The translations under genes and the position numbers were made by a program. 50,902 nt of DNA. Origin: Lachnospiraceae bacterium (lineage in GTDB: Bacteria > Bacillota > Clostridia > Lachnospirales > Lachnospiraceae). Shown here piece by piece: positions 1 to 8,925 of this stretch (position 1 is its first letter; every line of letters begins with the position of its first letter). The notes beneath the pieces are model-generated. The model worked only from the letters and a program-made list of their open reading frames with translations, was not told the origin of the DNA and searched no databases. The stretch is taken from positions 1 to 50,902 of the forward strand of contig JAFRIW010000039.1 in assembly GCA_017432565.1 (NCBI GenBank), given 5' to 3'.

Positions 1-1
1 G

Positions 2-88
2 CATGACCGTGACATCAATGCAGCGGTCAATATCAGGAAGGAGGCTCTCCGAATCCTGAATGATATCGAAATACAGAAAGCAAGCTGA
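2..88 (+). CDS. tnpB: TnpB (IS200/IS605 family), C-terminal end, cut by window edge
   Basis: Only the last 28 codons are present, ending in TGA at 86-88; the frame is open to the left edge. The visible peptide carries the motif DRDINAAVNI, the third RuvC-like motif of TnpB/OrfB proteins, in which the Asp completes the catalytic triad of this RNA-guided nuclease. TnpB is carried by IS200/IS605 and IS607 elements and cleaves DNA next to a transposon-associated motif using an RNA made from the element's right end. That right end follows directly here. The remaining ~350 residues lie outside the window, so nothing can be said about whether the gene is intact or which TnpA transposase goes with it. 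Confidence 0.85.
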   Translation, partial: HDRDINAAVNIRKEALRILNDIEIQKAS

Positions 89-236
89 AAACGAAGAGAA
101 TCACTAGGGCAGGAACTGTCCGAAGTCAACGCCTGTGGAGCCGATGGTCACTGCCTGGCAAAGACACGTCTTGGCCGGCAAACTATAGCGATGAAGCAGG
201 AATCCCCCGCCTCTGCAGGCGGTGGGAGGTTCAATA
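89..236 (+). ncRNA. Probable omega-RNA (reRNA) and right end of the IS605-type element
   Basis: This stretch lies directly 3' of tnpB, where the TnpB guide RNA scaffold is encoded. It holds a hairpin near 161-172 (AAGAC/GTCTT, with further partial pairing outside it) and a GC-rich hairpin at 207-222 (CCGCCT, loop ctgc, AGGCGG). It ends GGTGGGAGGTTCAA at 221-234, a purine-rich end typical of right ends in this family. The guide would be read from host DNA just beyond about 235, that is, the region downstream of the glycosyltransferase stop codon. The exact 3' boundary and any overlap with the tnpB coding region are inferred from the family. Confidence 0.55.
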
Positions 237-248
237 TAAATGATTTGA

Positions 249-1673
249 TCAGTGATGATACCAGATGATTTCGAATGGATTGTGCTCAATCCCGTACTCG
301 CCCATATCCTCGCCGGTCCACTGCCAGAAGGCAAGCAGATCAGGATTCAGATCCCCTTCCGCGGGCGTGTCCAGGAAGTAGAGATTATCAGCAGGTGTCG
401 AAAAATCATAATCTATCATGAAGAAGGTGCGCTTCGGCGGAAAATAAAGCCGGTACAGATAACCGAACTTCTCGAAATTGTAGATGATATAGTCATTTTC
501 TCCGAGGTGTTCATCCATGAAATCCAGGGTTTTCTCAATATTGGAGGAGCGGTATTCCTGGTTGAAAACCTGGATGTACTGTCCCGCTCCCAGAAGAAGC
601 ACCGGGATCATGATAAGCACTAAAGTTTTCTCCCTGAAAAGGCCTTCGCCGCGGGAGAAAAGCTGCGCAAGACCGACTGCGAGGCCGGCGCACAGAATGC
701 CCATGGCCGGGAAAATATACTGATCCCGGTAGATGACGGAATTGCCCGGAATGACGGACCAGAGAATGCCGAAAGCCGCGGTCAGGACCGGAATCACGAA
801 GCTGATCCCGATCAGCTTTTTTTCGGCTTTTCCCGCACACAGAACCAGCGCGATCAGGAAGAGATACCAGGCTGCCGTCCACTGCAGATCCTTCAGCGCA
901 AAAGACCAGGTCAGATACTGCAGCATCGTCTTTCCCGTAATCGGCGGAATCCAGTAGGATTCCTGCACGGAGCCGATTTGTTTCAGGAACAGCGGCACCC
1001 ACGGCAGATAAGCGGCGATCATGAGGACCGCCGAAATGCCCCATGCCTTCAGTCCGCTCAGTGCCTGCGTCTTCTCCTGCCCGCTCTTTCCTCTCTGCAG
1101 ATCGCGCAGCAGCGCCGCCAGGTAGAAGAAAGCAATCAGAAAAGCTGCCAGCAGGGCAAAATAATGCGTATACGCGGCTGCGACACCCGTGAGCGCATAG
1201 ATGACCAGATCTTTTTTCGATCCCGTCTCATAAGCGGACAGCGCACACAGGCCGCATAAAGTGACCAGGAAAAGCGCGAGGGAATACATCCGCACCTGCA
1301 GCGCGAATTCCATCGAGCAGGGCAGACACCCCAGAAGGACAGAAAAAAGAAGGCCCGCCATGTATCCGAAGCGTCTGTGGATCCTCGTCGGCCCAAGCAC
1401 AAGTGTCGCGGTCATCGGAAGGATAGCCGCGATCTTCTGCACTTTCAGACTGTGCCCGAACACAGCCTGAAAGAGTTTTGCATAGTAGTAATAAAGCGGA
1501 GGATGTACATCCTGCGCCGTTCCCAGCGTGATCTGCACCGGCGTTCCCTGGATCAGCTGAATCGTGAATCCTTCATCGCTCCAGATGTTCCGGTTGAAAA
1601 TCAGCGTAAAATACAGGAGCGTAAAAACCGCCGCCGGCAGCCAGATCAGCCATTCTTTCCCTTTTTGTGTCAT
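249..1673 (-). CDS. GT39/ArnT-like membrane glycosyltransferase (PMT_2 superfamily)
   Basis: A 474-residue polytopic membrane protein with around ten hydrophobic segments. The first extracellular loop carries the acidic pair of the PMT/ArnT superfamily (WSDEG, Asp33-Glu34), followed by DVHPPLYY at residues 55-62, the usual second loop signature. Relatives transfer a sugar from a polyprenyl-phosphate carrier to a surface acceptor (protein, lipid or glycan) on the outer face of the membrane. The C-terminal ~90 residues are soluble and Tyr/Asp rich, as in many Clostridia members. It stands alone on the minus strand, its 3' end abutting the IS right end and its 5' end facing a GH3 pseudogene remnant. 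Donor and acceptor cannot be told from sequence. Confidence 0.8.
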   Translation of the reverse strand: MTQKGKEWLIWLPAAVFTLLYFTLIFNRNIWSDEGFTIQLIQGTPVQITLGTAQDVHPPLYYYYAKLFQAVFGHSLKVQKIAAILPMTATLVLGPTRIHRRFGYMAGLLFSVLLGCLPCSMEFALQVRMYSLALFLVTLCGLCALSAYETGSKKDLVIYALTGVAAAYTHYFALLAAFLIAFFYLAALLRDLQRGKSGQEKTQALSGLKAWGISAVLMIAAYLPWVPLFLKQIGSVQESYWIPPITGKTMLQYLTWSFALKDLQWTAAWYLFLIALVLCAGKAEKKLIGISFVIPVLTAAFGILWSVIPGNSVIYRDQYIFPAMGILCAGLAVGLAQLFSRGEGLFREKTLVLIMIPVLLLGAGQYIQVFNQEYRSSNIEKTLDFMDEHLGENDYIIYNFEKFGYLYRLYFPPKRTFFMIDYDFSTPADNLYFLDTPAEGDLNPDLLAFWQWTGEDMGEYGIEHNPFEIIWYHH

Positions 1674-1704
1674 GTGGATATCATCCCGTTGATCTTACCT
1701 GTCA

Positions 1705-1806
1705 TCAGCTCTTTGCGGCAGCCATAGAGATACCGTACAGGCCTGCCGTCTTCTCATCATCCATCATACCGAAGGATTAAAGAGACTTCAATGGCGTAAA
1801 GTTCAT
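1705..1806 (-). pseudogene. Remnant of the 3' end of a GH3 beta-glucosidase gene
   Basis: Read on the minus strand from 1806 this stretch encodes MNFTPLKSL-stop-SFGMMDDEKTAG and continues to a terminal TGA at 1705-1707. It aligns without gaps, codon for codon over 34 codons, to the last 34 codons of the intact GH3 gene (2491 to 2390: MNFMPLKSLKSFGMMDDEKMAG and onward). The tenth codon AAA (Lys) has become TAA. Homology stops abruptly at about 1806, so only the tail survives. The differences show it is a divergent or old copy, not an assembly repeat. Together the two copies form ~100-bp direct repeats flanking yccF. Confidence 0.8.
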
Positions 1807-1913
1807 CCGCCTCCATGTGACAGTTCTGTGCTGATTCCTGTCTTATACTGGCCTTGTTACAAACCAAAAACAACATCTCTGGTTCGCAGAGTTTAAGACA
1901 GGAGGAGAACACA

Positions 1914-2288
1914 ATGAGAATCTTAGGCAATATTCTTTGGATTGTACTGGGCGGCTGGATCAGCGCACTTGGCTGGGTACTTGCAGGATGCATGTGGTGC
2001 ATTACCATCATCGGCATTCCGGTTGGTCTTCAGTGCTTCAAGCTGGCTTCCCTTTCACTGAATCCTTTCGGAAAAGAGGTCGTGAATGACGGCGGCTCCG
2101 TCTCCTTCCTCTGCAATATTGTCTGGTTCCTGACGACAGGACTGGAGCTCGCAGCGCTCAACTTCGTACTGGGATGCCTGATGTGCATCACGATCGTGGG
2201 CATTCCGTTCGGAAAGCAGTTCTTCAAGATCGCAGCTCTTTCGCTCGCACCGTTCGGGTGCAATGTGACCCGGGTGCACTTCGCATAA
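1914..2288 (+). CDS. yccF: YccF-family (DUF307) inner-membrane protein
   Basis: A 124-residue protein made of two tandem copies of the YccF domain. Each has a hydrophobic segment followed by a CITIIGIPVG-type or CITIVGIPFG-type motif and an F-K-(I/L)-A-(A/S)-LSL-PFG stretch. Four membrane segments are expected. The start is set by GGAGGAG at 1901-1907, seven bases before ATG 1914; a longer reading from 1854 lacks a ribosome binding site. The cellular role of YccF is not established. It is the only plus-strand gene in this part, sits between two GH3 tails, and ends in a strong bidirectional terminator. Confidence 0.85.
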   Translation: MRILGNILWIVLGGWISALGWVLAGCMWCITIIGIPVGLQCFKLASLSLNPFGKEVVNDGGSVSFLCNIVWFLTTGLELAALNFVLGCLMCITIVGIPFGKQFFKIAALSLAPFGCNVTRVHFA

Positions 2289-2303
2289 TTGTTTTCGCAA
2301 AGC

Positions 2304-2340
2304 ACAAAAGGCAGGGAAAAATCCCTGCCTTTTGTATTTA
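2304..2340. terminator. Bidirectional intrinsic terminator between yccF and GH3
   Basis: Perfect 14-bp inverted repeat: ACAAAAGGCAGGGA at 2304-2317 and its complement at 2322-2335, with a four-base loop (2318-2321). The arms end in T runs on both strands, so it can stop transcription of yccF (+) and of the convergent GH3 gene (-). Confidence 0.9.
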
Positions 2341-2389
2341 TAAAATTTCTGATCCGCCCATGTGCTCTGACAGCGGGCCGATTCGCAGA

Positions 2390-4645
2390 TCAGCTCTCCA
2401 TCGCTGCCTTTAAGATGCCGAGCAGGCCTGCCATCTTCTCATCATCCATCATACCGAAGGATTTGAGAGACTTCAATGGCATAAAGTTCATCATCGCTGT
2501 CATCATCGGATCATTTTCATCCATGAGAACCGGGCTGCCTGCTGCCATCTGCGCCATCATGCCCTGCAGAACCGCTGCTGTCTTCGGGTTCTTCATCAGC
2601 TCACCGATGGTGATGGAGCCGTCCATTCTCATCGGAACGGTCTTCGCAGTCGCGAAGGTAATCTGTGCGCAGGCCATGATGTGATCGCTCGCATCGCCCA
2701 CCTGGATCAGGTACTTTCCGGCCGGAGCGAACCAGTCGCCGAGCTTCACTTCGTAATATGAAAGGGATCTCGCATCGATGGTCATGGTCACACTCTTCGT
2801 CTCACCGGGCTGCAGCTCCACTTTGACAAAGCCCTTCAGCTCCTTCAGCGGGCGGTCCGGTGTGCCGTTCTCATCGCTGATGTACAGCTGAACGACTTCC
2901 TTGCCGGCTATGCTGCCGGTGTTCGTCACGTCGACCGTCACGTCGATCGATCCATTGTCATCCATGCTGTCGGAGGACAGCCGGAGATTGCCGATCTCAA
3001 AGGTGGTGTAGGACAGGCCGTGTCCGAATGCAAAGCGGACCGGCTGCTCTTTCTTCTCATAGTATCTGTAGCCGACGTAAACGCCTTCCGCGTAGACACA
3101 TTTCTCCGGATCCGTGTTGAAGTTCAGATAGCTCGGGTTGTCCTGCACGCGGAGCGGGAAAGTCTCGGCGAGATGACCGCTGGGATTCTTCTCACCGTAC
3201 AGCAGTGCGTCTGTCGCTGCGCCGACGCCCTGTCCGCCCAGGTACATCTCGAGAATTGCCGCCACATCGTCTGCCCAGGGCATTTCCACCGGGCTTCCGT
3301 TGTGCAGCACGACAACCGTGTTCTTATTCACCGCTGCCACTGCCGCGATCAGCTTATTCTGGCATGCAGGCATGTTCATGTTCGGACGGTCATAGCCCTC
3401 AGACTCGAAGACATCCGGAAGACCTGCGAAGATCACTGCCACATCGGCGTTCCTCGCTGCTTCGACAGCCTTCGCAATCTCAGCCTCATCCGTCTCATCC
3501 TTATCAAACGGGAAGCCCTTGACATACTCGACCGCTCTGCCCTTCTCCTGAGCAGCATCCAGTGCGGAGACAACACGGGAAGCGTTGATGTGAGAGGAGC
3601 CGCCGCCCTGGAAGCGCGGTTTTGCGGCATACTCACCGATATAGACGATCTTCTTTCCGGATGCCAGCGGCAGAACACCGTTATTGCTCAGCAGAACCGC
3701 GCACTCCGCGCTGATCGCTTCTGCTTTCGCATGATCCGCCTCACGGTCGAAGACGACGCCGGACTGCTTATTATCAAAGTAGTCGTAAACCACCTTCAGC
3801 ACGCGCTCCGCAGCCTGATCCACCAGCTTCTCATCCAGCTTTCCTTCTCTGACAGCGGCAGCGATCTTCGCATCATTGGCGGCGGTGTCGCCGGGCATCT
3901 CCAGCTCAAGGCCGGCGATCACGCCCTGTACACGGTCATCAACTGCGCCCCAGTCGGTCATGACAAAACCTTCGAAGCCCCATTCATCGCGCAGGACCTT
4001 TGTCAGAAGCCACTCGTTGTCGGAAGCATAGATTCCGTTGATCTTGTTATAGGAGCACATCACGGTTTTCGGCTGGGATTTCTTCACTGCTGTCTCGAAA
4101 GCCGGGAAATAAATTTCCCGGATCGTGCGCTCGTCCGCGACGGAGTCATTGCTCATCCGGTAGAATTCCTGGTCGTTCAGCGCGAAATGCTTGATGCTCG
4201 TGCCGACGTGCCGGGACTGTACGCCATTGATATAAGCCGCAGCCATCTCACCGGCCAGATACGGGTCCTCGGAGAAATACTCGAAATTCCGGCCGCACAG
4301 CGGACTTCTTTTAATATTGACAGCGGGGCCGAGCACGATGGAAAGATCCTCTGCCTGGCACTCGTCGCCGATGTGCTCACCCATCTTTCCGATCAGCTCT
4401 GTATCGAAGCTGGAAGCCGTCGCGCAGGCTGCCGGCCAGCAGACCGCAACAATACTGTCGTTGACGCCGAGGTGATCCGCGTCCCCGTCCTGCTTTCTCA
4501 GTCCGTGAGGGCCGTCGGACATCATAAACTGCGGGATGCCCAGGCGCTCAACTGCCTTGGTGTGCCAGAAATCCGCGCCGCCGAGCAGCGAAGCCTTCTC
4601 TTCCAGTGTCATCTGTTCTACAAGTTTCCTGACGTCTGTTGCCAT
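2390..4645 (-). CDS. GH3 family beta-glucosidase/beta-xylosidase-type enzyme
   Basis: A 751-residue protein with the classic GH3 order: TIM-barrel domain, alpha/beta sandwich domain, then a fibronectin-III-like domain (about residues 560-650). The retaining nucleophile is Asp231 in FVMTDWGAVDD; substrate-binding motifs SDGPHGLR (43-50), GRNFEYFSEDP and the KH motif IKHFALND are intact. A Met-rich helical extension of ~100 residues follows the Fn3 domain, as in many Firmicutes GH3 enzymes. There is no signal peptide, so it probably hydrolyses imported oligosaccharides or aryl glycosides in the cytoplasm. The ribosome binding site AGGAGG precedes ATG 4645. The divergent AraC gene is a likely regulator. 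Linkage specificity is not readable. Confidence 0.92.
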   Translation of the reverse strand: MATDVRKLVEQMTLEEKASLLGGADFWHTKAVERLGIPQFMMSDGPHGLRKQDGDADHLGVNDSIVAVCWPAACATASSFDTELIGKMGEHIGDECQAEDLSIVLGPAVNIKRSPLCGRNFEYFSEDPYLAGEMAAAYINGVQSRHVGTSIKHFALNDQEFYRMSNDSVADERTIREIYFPAFETAVKKSQPKTVMCSYNKINGIYASDNEWLLTKVLRDEWGFEGFVMTDWGAVDDRVQGVIAGLELEMPGDTAANDAKIAAAVREGKLDEKLVDQAAERVLKVVYDYFDNKQSGVVFDREADHAKAEAISAECAVLLSNNGVLPLASGKKIVYIGEYAAKPRFQGGGSSHINASRVVSALDAAQEKGRAVEYVKGFPFDKDETDEAEIAKAVEAARNADVAVIFAGLPDVFESEGYDRPNMNMPACQNKLIAAVAAVNKNTVVVLHNGSPVEMPWADDVAAILEMYLGGQGVGAATDALLYGEKNPSGHLAETFPLRVQDNPSYLNFNTDPEKCVYAEGVYVGYRYYEKKEQPVRFAFGHGLSYTTFEIGNLRLSSDSMDDNGSIDVTVDVTNTGSIAGKEVVQLYISDENGTPDRPLKELKGFVKVELQPGETKSVTMTIDARSLSYYEVKLGDWFAPAGKYLIQVGDASDHIMACAQITFATAKTVPMRMDGSITIGELMKNPKTAAVLQGMMAQMAAGSPVLMDENDPMMTAMMNFMPLKSLKSFGMMDDEKMAGLLGILKAAMES

Positions 4646-4807
4646 TTGTACCCTCCTGTAAATTGATTTCCTTTTTTCTGACAGCCGCTGTGCCGCGGCT
4701 GATCACTGACCTTTTATAAGAAAATATTATCAGTTACTCCGACGATTCATGTATAATATTACTGGTTGATACATGATTTTACCGACAATTCTCCGGGGAG
4801 GTCTTTT
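4646..4807. promoter_or_regulatory. Divergent promoter region between GH3 and AraC regulator
   Basis: This 162-bp gap separates two divergent start codons. On the plus strand TATAAT at 4752-4757 is a good -10 for the AraC gene; no convincing -35 was found. On the GH3 side AGCCGC (4683-4688) and GCGGCT (4695-4700) form a 6-bp dyad in the leader, and an AT-rich stretch at 4715-4732 could hold the GH3 promoter. AraC-type regulators often bind such shared gaps. Confidence 0.45.
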
Positions 4808-5671
4808 ATGCCTGCTTCTCACCGCCATACCAGTCCTGACAGCCGCTCTTCCGACCGGTTTTCTTTCGCCAGCCGCTACTATCAGCCGGACACCTCCATC
4901 CGTCCGGACCTGCGCAGCATCCGGCTTGAAATCAACAAGCAGATCTTCGAGGAACAGGACGCGGACAACGGCCCGGTCGGCTCAAGACGGCTTATGGAAA
5001 AGTCCATGTTCTATTATGTACAGACCGGCGACATTCAGAAGGTTCTCTCTTTTGCGGATCAGTCCGGCTGGAACCGTCCGGTCGGAAAAAATCCTGTGAC
5101 CGATCAGGAGATCAAAGTCGGCGAGCTGTCTGAACAGCCGCTGCAGCAGATGCTGGGCCTTTTCATCAGCAATGTCACCCTCTGCACCCGGGCGGCCCTC
5201 GACGGCGGTCTCCCGGAGCACATCGCCTATTCGATCAGCGACTGCTATATCCGGCACGCCATCCGGCTCACGGACGTAAAACGCATTCAGCATCTCAACC
5301 TTGCGGCCATGCATGATTTTACCTGTGCCGTCCATGACTATCTGTACCGGGACTGCACTCCCGCTACGCGCCAGTGCTGCGAATATATCATGAGCCACAT
5401 GCACGATCCCATCACGCTCACCACACTCTCGCAGGTCTGCCGGCGCAGTCCGCATTATATTTCGGACTCCTTCGCAAAAGAGCTGGGCATGCGGCCGATG
5501 GCATTTATCCGTATGAAAAAGCTGGAGTACGCCCGCGCCATCCTGCAGTCGACCGACCTCTCGGTGACGACTGTCTCGGATCTCTTGGCATTCCCCAGCC
5601 CCAGCGCATTTATTACCTACTTTCGCAAACAGTACGGCAGGACCCCGCAGCAGTACCGGCTGCAGCCCTGA
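4808..5671 (+). CDS. AraC-family transcriptional regulator
   Basis: A 287-residue regulator. The last ~100 residues form the two helix-turn-helix units of the AraC/XylS family (CEYIMSHMHDPITLTTLSQV through the FITYFRKQYGRTPQQYR signature). The N-terminal ~180 residues lack an obvious cupin and are unlike the other AraC protein in this window. They resemble the HTH regulators with a helical sensor found beside glycosidase genes in Clostridia. ATG 4808 is chosen because GGGGAGG lies at 4795-4801; an in-frame ATG at 4766 has no site. It is divergent from one GH3 gene and convergent (14-bp gap) with a second, so it probably controls one or both. The inducer is unknown. Confidence 0.88.
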   Translation: MPASHRHTSPDSRSSDRFSFASRYYQPDTSIRPDLRSIRLEINKQIFEEQDADNGPVGSRRLMEKSMFYYVQTGDIQKVLSFADQSGWNRPVGKNPVTDQEIKVGELSEQPLQQMLGLFISNVTLCTRAALDGGLPEHIAYSISDCYIRHAIRLTDVKRIQHLNLAAMHDFTCAVHDYLYRDCTPATRQCCEYIMSHMHDPITLTTLSQVCRRSPHYISDSFAKELGMRPMAFIRMKKLEYARAILQSTDLSVTTVSDLLAFPSPSAFITYFRKQYGRTPQQYRLQP

Positions 5672-5685
5672 AGTCCCGGAATCTG

Positions 5686-8193
5686 TCAGTGCACGGACAC
5701 GGCTGCCCTGAAGCCTCTTGCTCTTCCGCTGATATACAGATCATCCGTCACATAGTATTTCCCTTCCAGCCGGATATCTTCGGACGAGCTTCCCACCTGC
5801 ACGTCAAAGGTACCCTTCTCGACCATCCAGCGCATTTCCTCGTCCAAGAACGCCAGCTGGTCAGCGCGGAGCGTGAAGCACACCTGCTTCTCTTCGCCCG
5901 GCTGCAGGCTGACTCTTGCAAAACCTGCCAGCTCTTTCACCGGTCTCGTCATGCTCGCTTTCTCATCGCGAATGTAGAGCTGGACGACCTCCGTGCCCTC
6001 CACGGCGCCGGTGTTTTTCACCTTCAGGCTGATCCGGACCTCTCCGTCCGGACGCACAGCCGCAAGCGTCTCCTCCGCTGCTTCTCCTGTCGGTCTGTAG
6101 CCGGTGGCGAAGCTGACCTCCGGCTCTGTCCGGAGTGTGATCTGTCCCGCATCCGACTCGATCTTCAGATCCGAGTAGGCAAACTCCGTATAAGAGAGGC
6201 CGTGTCCGAAGAAATACCGGGGTGTGTGCGGAAGATCCGCATAGTCCTGAAAACCGATGCTCGCGCCCTGATGCCAGGCGGATCCCTTCGGATGGTTGTA
6301 GTAAATCGGAATCTGCCCTGCGTGATAAGCCGCGGAGAGCGGGAGCTTTCCGGACGGGTTGTATGCACCGGTCAGCACATTGGCCACTGCCTGTGCCGCG
6401 AACTCTGCCGGCGTGAATGCCTCAACGATCGCATCCAGCAGTTCGTCCGCCGCATCACTGGAGATCGGGCGCCCGTCAAAATGAACACCGGCCATGGGCT
6501 TGCCGAGTTTTGCCGCTTCCCGGATAAAAGCATCCTGGCAGGCCGGCAGGTTGATGTTGGAACCGTCAACGCCCTCGCCCATCGTGGCGATGGAGCCGGA
6601 GCCGTTCTTGCCGCCCAGTGTCAGAATAACAAAATCCGCCTGCTCCGCAGCTGCGAGCGCCTCCGCGAAAAGACTCTCATCCGCGCCAGCTTTCCAGTAG
6701 CCCTGCGCGTACAGAATCTTCGTATCCGGCAGCGTCTCCTGCAGCGCTTCGACCAGATTCAGGCAGTCCGGATGCAGCTGTGTGAGCACTGCGTCAAATT
6801 CTTCCGATGCATCGTCCTGAATATTGGTGCCCGGCACGCGCTTCATCTCAATGCCTGTCGTGCTGCCGCCTCCGCCGGTTCCCGCCATCGAATTGGCCGC
6901 CGCGTGCATCGCCTCCACCATGGAAAGATGCGTGTAGCCGCCGAAGTAATAACGCGCGTTTGCCGCGTGCGGACCGATCACAGCGATCGTCTTTACGTTC
7001 TTCGAAAGCGGAAGCGCGCCGTTGTTCTTTAAAAGGATAATCGACTCCTGCGCCGCGCGGCGGGAAGTCTCATCGTCCTCCTTCCGCTGCGTCACAGCCG
7101 TGAGGGCGTCTTCCTCCAGCGCGAAGGGATGCTCGAACAGGCCCATTCGGAATTTTGCCGTCAGGACATGCAGAACCGCCGCATCCAGTATCGCGGGATC
7201 CGCCTCGCCGCTCTCAAACTTCGCCTTCAGACCATTCCAATAGCAGGAGGGCATCGGCAGCTCCACGTCCATGCCGGCGGTCAGGCACTTCAGGCCTGCA
7301 TCCGCGTTGGACTCCGCCGCGCCCTGCACCATGTGCACATTTTCCACTGCGCCGTAGTCCGAAATCACGACACCGTCAAAACCCATCTCCCCGCGCAGCA
7401 GGCCGTTCAGCACTTTCTTCGAAGCGTGAACCGGCAGGCCGTCGAGCGATCCGTAGCAGGGCATCACGCCGTGCAGATCCGACAGGGCAATGGCCGCCTG
7501 GAAAGGCTTTCCGTAAATCTCATCGATCAGGTGCATACCGGCATCGATATTTGCGCCGTGAATACCGCCCTGCGAATTGTGAAACCCGAGAAAATGCTTC
7601 GCGCAGCTGTCCGCATGCCGCCCGTCCACTTCCGTGGTCTGGGCCCCTCTGGTATAGGCTGCACCCAGTGCAGCGGCAAGGGTCGGATCCTCTCCGTAGG
7701 GTTCCGACTGCCGGCCCATTCTGGAATCTCTGGAGATGTCCAGCACCGGCGCGAGAATCTGTGTGATGCCGAACGCCAGCTCCTGTCTGGCCACGACCGC
7801 ACCGATCTGCTCCTCCAGCTCCGGATCAAACGCCGCGCCGCGGTTCACGCCGGACGGAAAGCTGGTGCTGTCCTGAATAAACGCGCCGCACAGTCCCTCC
7901 ATATGGAAGACCGCGGGAATATGATGCTCGCTGCTCTCCATGACCATCGTCTGGAGCTTCTTCTGCCACGCGGCCGCCTCCTGCGCAGTCTTGCACATCC
8001 GAAAGCCCAGTGTGCTGATCTGACCCACGCCGTGCGGAACAAAGTGCCGAAGAGCGTCCTCCCGGCCCTCGAAAGCCATCACGCCGACGATCTGGCCCAT
8101 CTTTTCGTCCAGACTCATCTGCGAAAGAAGATCCTGTGCCCGCTCCTCAGGCATCAGCGAAGGATCGAGATATTTTGCGCTGTCTGCTGCCAT
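5686..8193 (-). CDS. GH3 family glycosidase (beta-xylosidase/beta-glucosidase type)
   Basis: An 835-residue GH3 enzyme. The TIM barrel begins at about residue 15 (EERAQDLLSQMSLDEKMGQI), the nucleophile is Asp279 in VVISDYGAVEN, and the KHF motif (AKHFLGFH) is present. The sandwich domain carries a longer insertion (about 440-500) than the neighbouring GH3, and the protein ends in a Fn3-like domain with the FFGHGLSYTEF motif. The N-terminal layout (DPSLMPEERAQ, YGEDPTLAA) is that of the xylosidase/BglX-like branch. No signal peptide. ATG 8193 is chosen over an upstream ATG because AAGGAGGG sits just before it. It is a single gene transcribed towards the AraC gene, with which it converges. Confidence 0.92.
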   Translation of the reverse strand: MAADSAKYLDPSLMPEERAQDLLSQMSLDEKMGQIVGVMAFEGREDALRHFVPHGVGQISTLGFRMCKTAQEAAAWQKKLQTMVMESSEHHIPAVFHMEGLCGAFIQDSTSFPSGVNRGAAFDPELEEQIGAVVARQELAFGITQILAPVLDISRDSRMGRQSEPYGEDPTLAAALGAAYTRGAQTTEVDGRHADSCAKHFLGFHNSQGGIHGANIDAGMHLIDEIYGKPFQAAIALSDLHGVMPCYGSLDGLPVHASKKVLNGLLRGEMGFDGVVISDYGAVENVHMVQGAAESNADAGLKCLTAGMDVELPMPSCYWNGLKAKFESGEADPAILDAAVLHVLTAKFRMGLFEHPFALEEDALTAVTQRKEDDETSRRAAQESIILLKNNGALPLSKNVKTIAVIGPHAANARYYFGGYTHLSMVEAMHAAANSMAGTGGGGSTTGIEMKRVPGTNIQDDASEEFDAVLTQLHPDCLNLVEALQETLPDTKILYAQGYWKAGADESLFAEALAAAEQADFVILTLGGKNGSGSIATMGEGVDGSNINLPACQDAFIREAAKLGKPMAGVHFDGRPISSDAADELLDAIVEAFTPAEFAAQAVANVLTGAYNPSGKLPLSAAYHAGQIPIYYNHPKGSAWHQGASIGFQDYADLPHTPRYFFGHGLSYTEFAYSDLKIESDAGQITLRTEPEVSFATGYRPTGEAAEETLAAVRPDGEVRISLKVKNTGAVEGTEVVQLYIRDEKASMTRPVKELAGFARVSLQPGEEKQVCFTLRADQLAFLDEEMRWMVEKGTFDVQVGSSSEDIRLEGKYYVTDDLYISGRARGFRAAVSVH

Positions 8194-8316
8194 GTCCGTA
8201 CCCTCCTTAAAAGAAATTTCATAACAGAAATAAAACCACCCTGTCATCATCTTAAGACAGAGCGGTTTCCCGGTATAATCACCGATTCGTCAAAATATAT
8301 CCGGTTTCGGTTTTTC

Positions 8317-8901
8317 TCACCCGATACCGAAGATCAGAATGGTCTCCCGGTGATCGTCTCCCTCAAAAAGATCGCGGCACACGATCTCGTCAAAAAACTC
8401 CAGTTCCTCCTCGCTCATGAGATAGGCGACCGTCTCATCGGACGGATAATAGAAGAACAGCTTCATCGACCGCTCGTATTCGTAAAACGAGTCCAGGATC
8501 CGGCGGATCACAGGCCGCAGAATCGTGACCGAGAACGGATTGAAGAAATAAAAGCAGTCCGCCGTCTGCACCTCATACGTCTCCGCGTCCTGATGCAGGA
8601 AATGAACGTCCTGCGCGCCGCTCTCCTTCAGGTTCCGCAGCGCCTTTTCATAGAATTCCTGCTCGCGCTCTATCCCGATCACAGGGCAGCCGACGCGGTG
8701 ATTCAGGAAAATCGCCGTCCTGCCCAGACCGCTTCCGTAATCCACCAGAAGATTGTGAGGAAAGAGATATCCGCTCTTTGCGAGGCGCTCCAGCACACAG
8801 TAGAGCGTGGGCTCGTACGCGCAGTGATGCAGATCCTCCCGCGACGTGTCCGCGTCCTCCGTCCGGATATGCAGTTTTTCATCCCACTCCCGATCCGTCA
8901 C
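8317..8901 (-). CDS. Class I SAM-dependent methyltransferase
   Basis: A 194-residue protein with the SAM-binding glycine motif LVDYGSGLGRTAIFL followed by IGIERE, the acidic residue that binds the SAM ribose. The later NPF motif (FFNPFS) sits where N6-adenine and small-molecule methyltransferases have a catalytic (N/D)PP(F/Y)-like loop, but it is not conclusive. It starts with GTG at 8901, preceded by AAGGAAG. It lies 24 bases downstream of another methyltransferase and is the last gene of the run. The substrate is unknown. Confidence 0.8.
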   Translation of the reverse strand: MTDREWDEKLHIRTEDADTSREDLHHCAYEPTLYCVLERLAKSGYLFPHNLLVDYGSGLGRTAIFLNHRVGCPVIGIEREQEFYEKALRNLKESGAQDVHFLHQDAETYEVQTADCFYFFNPFSVTILRPVIRRILDSFYEYERSMKLFFYYPSDETVAYLMSEEELEFFDEIVCRDLFEGDDHRETILIFGIG

Positions 8902-8925
8902 TGTTCTTCCTTCCGGCAGAATCCG

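Noticed and set aside
1757..2017. 86-codon minus-strand frame overlapping yccF
   Set aside because: It overlaps yccF and reads the GH3 remnant in a different frame from its homologue.
3020..4666. Long open frame on the plus strand opposite the first GH3 gene
   Set aside because: It is fully antisense to a strong GH3 gene, has no domain signature or ribosome site, and such frames are common in GC-rich codon-biased DNA.
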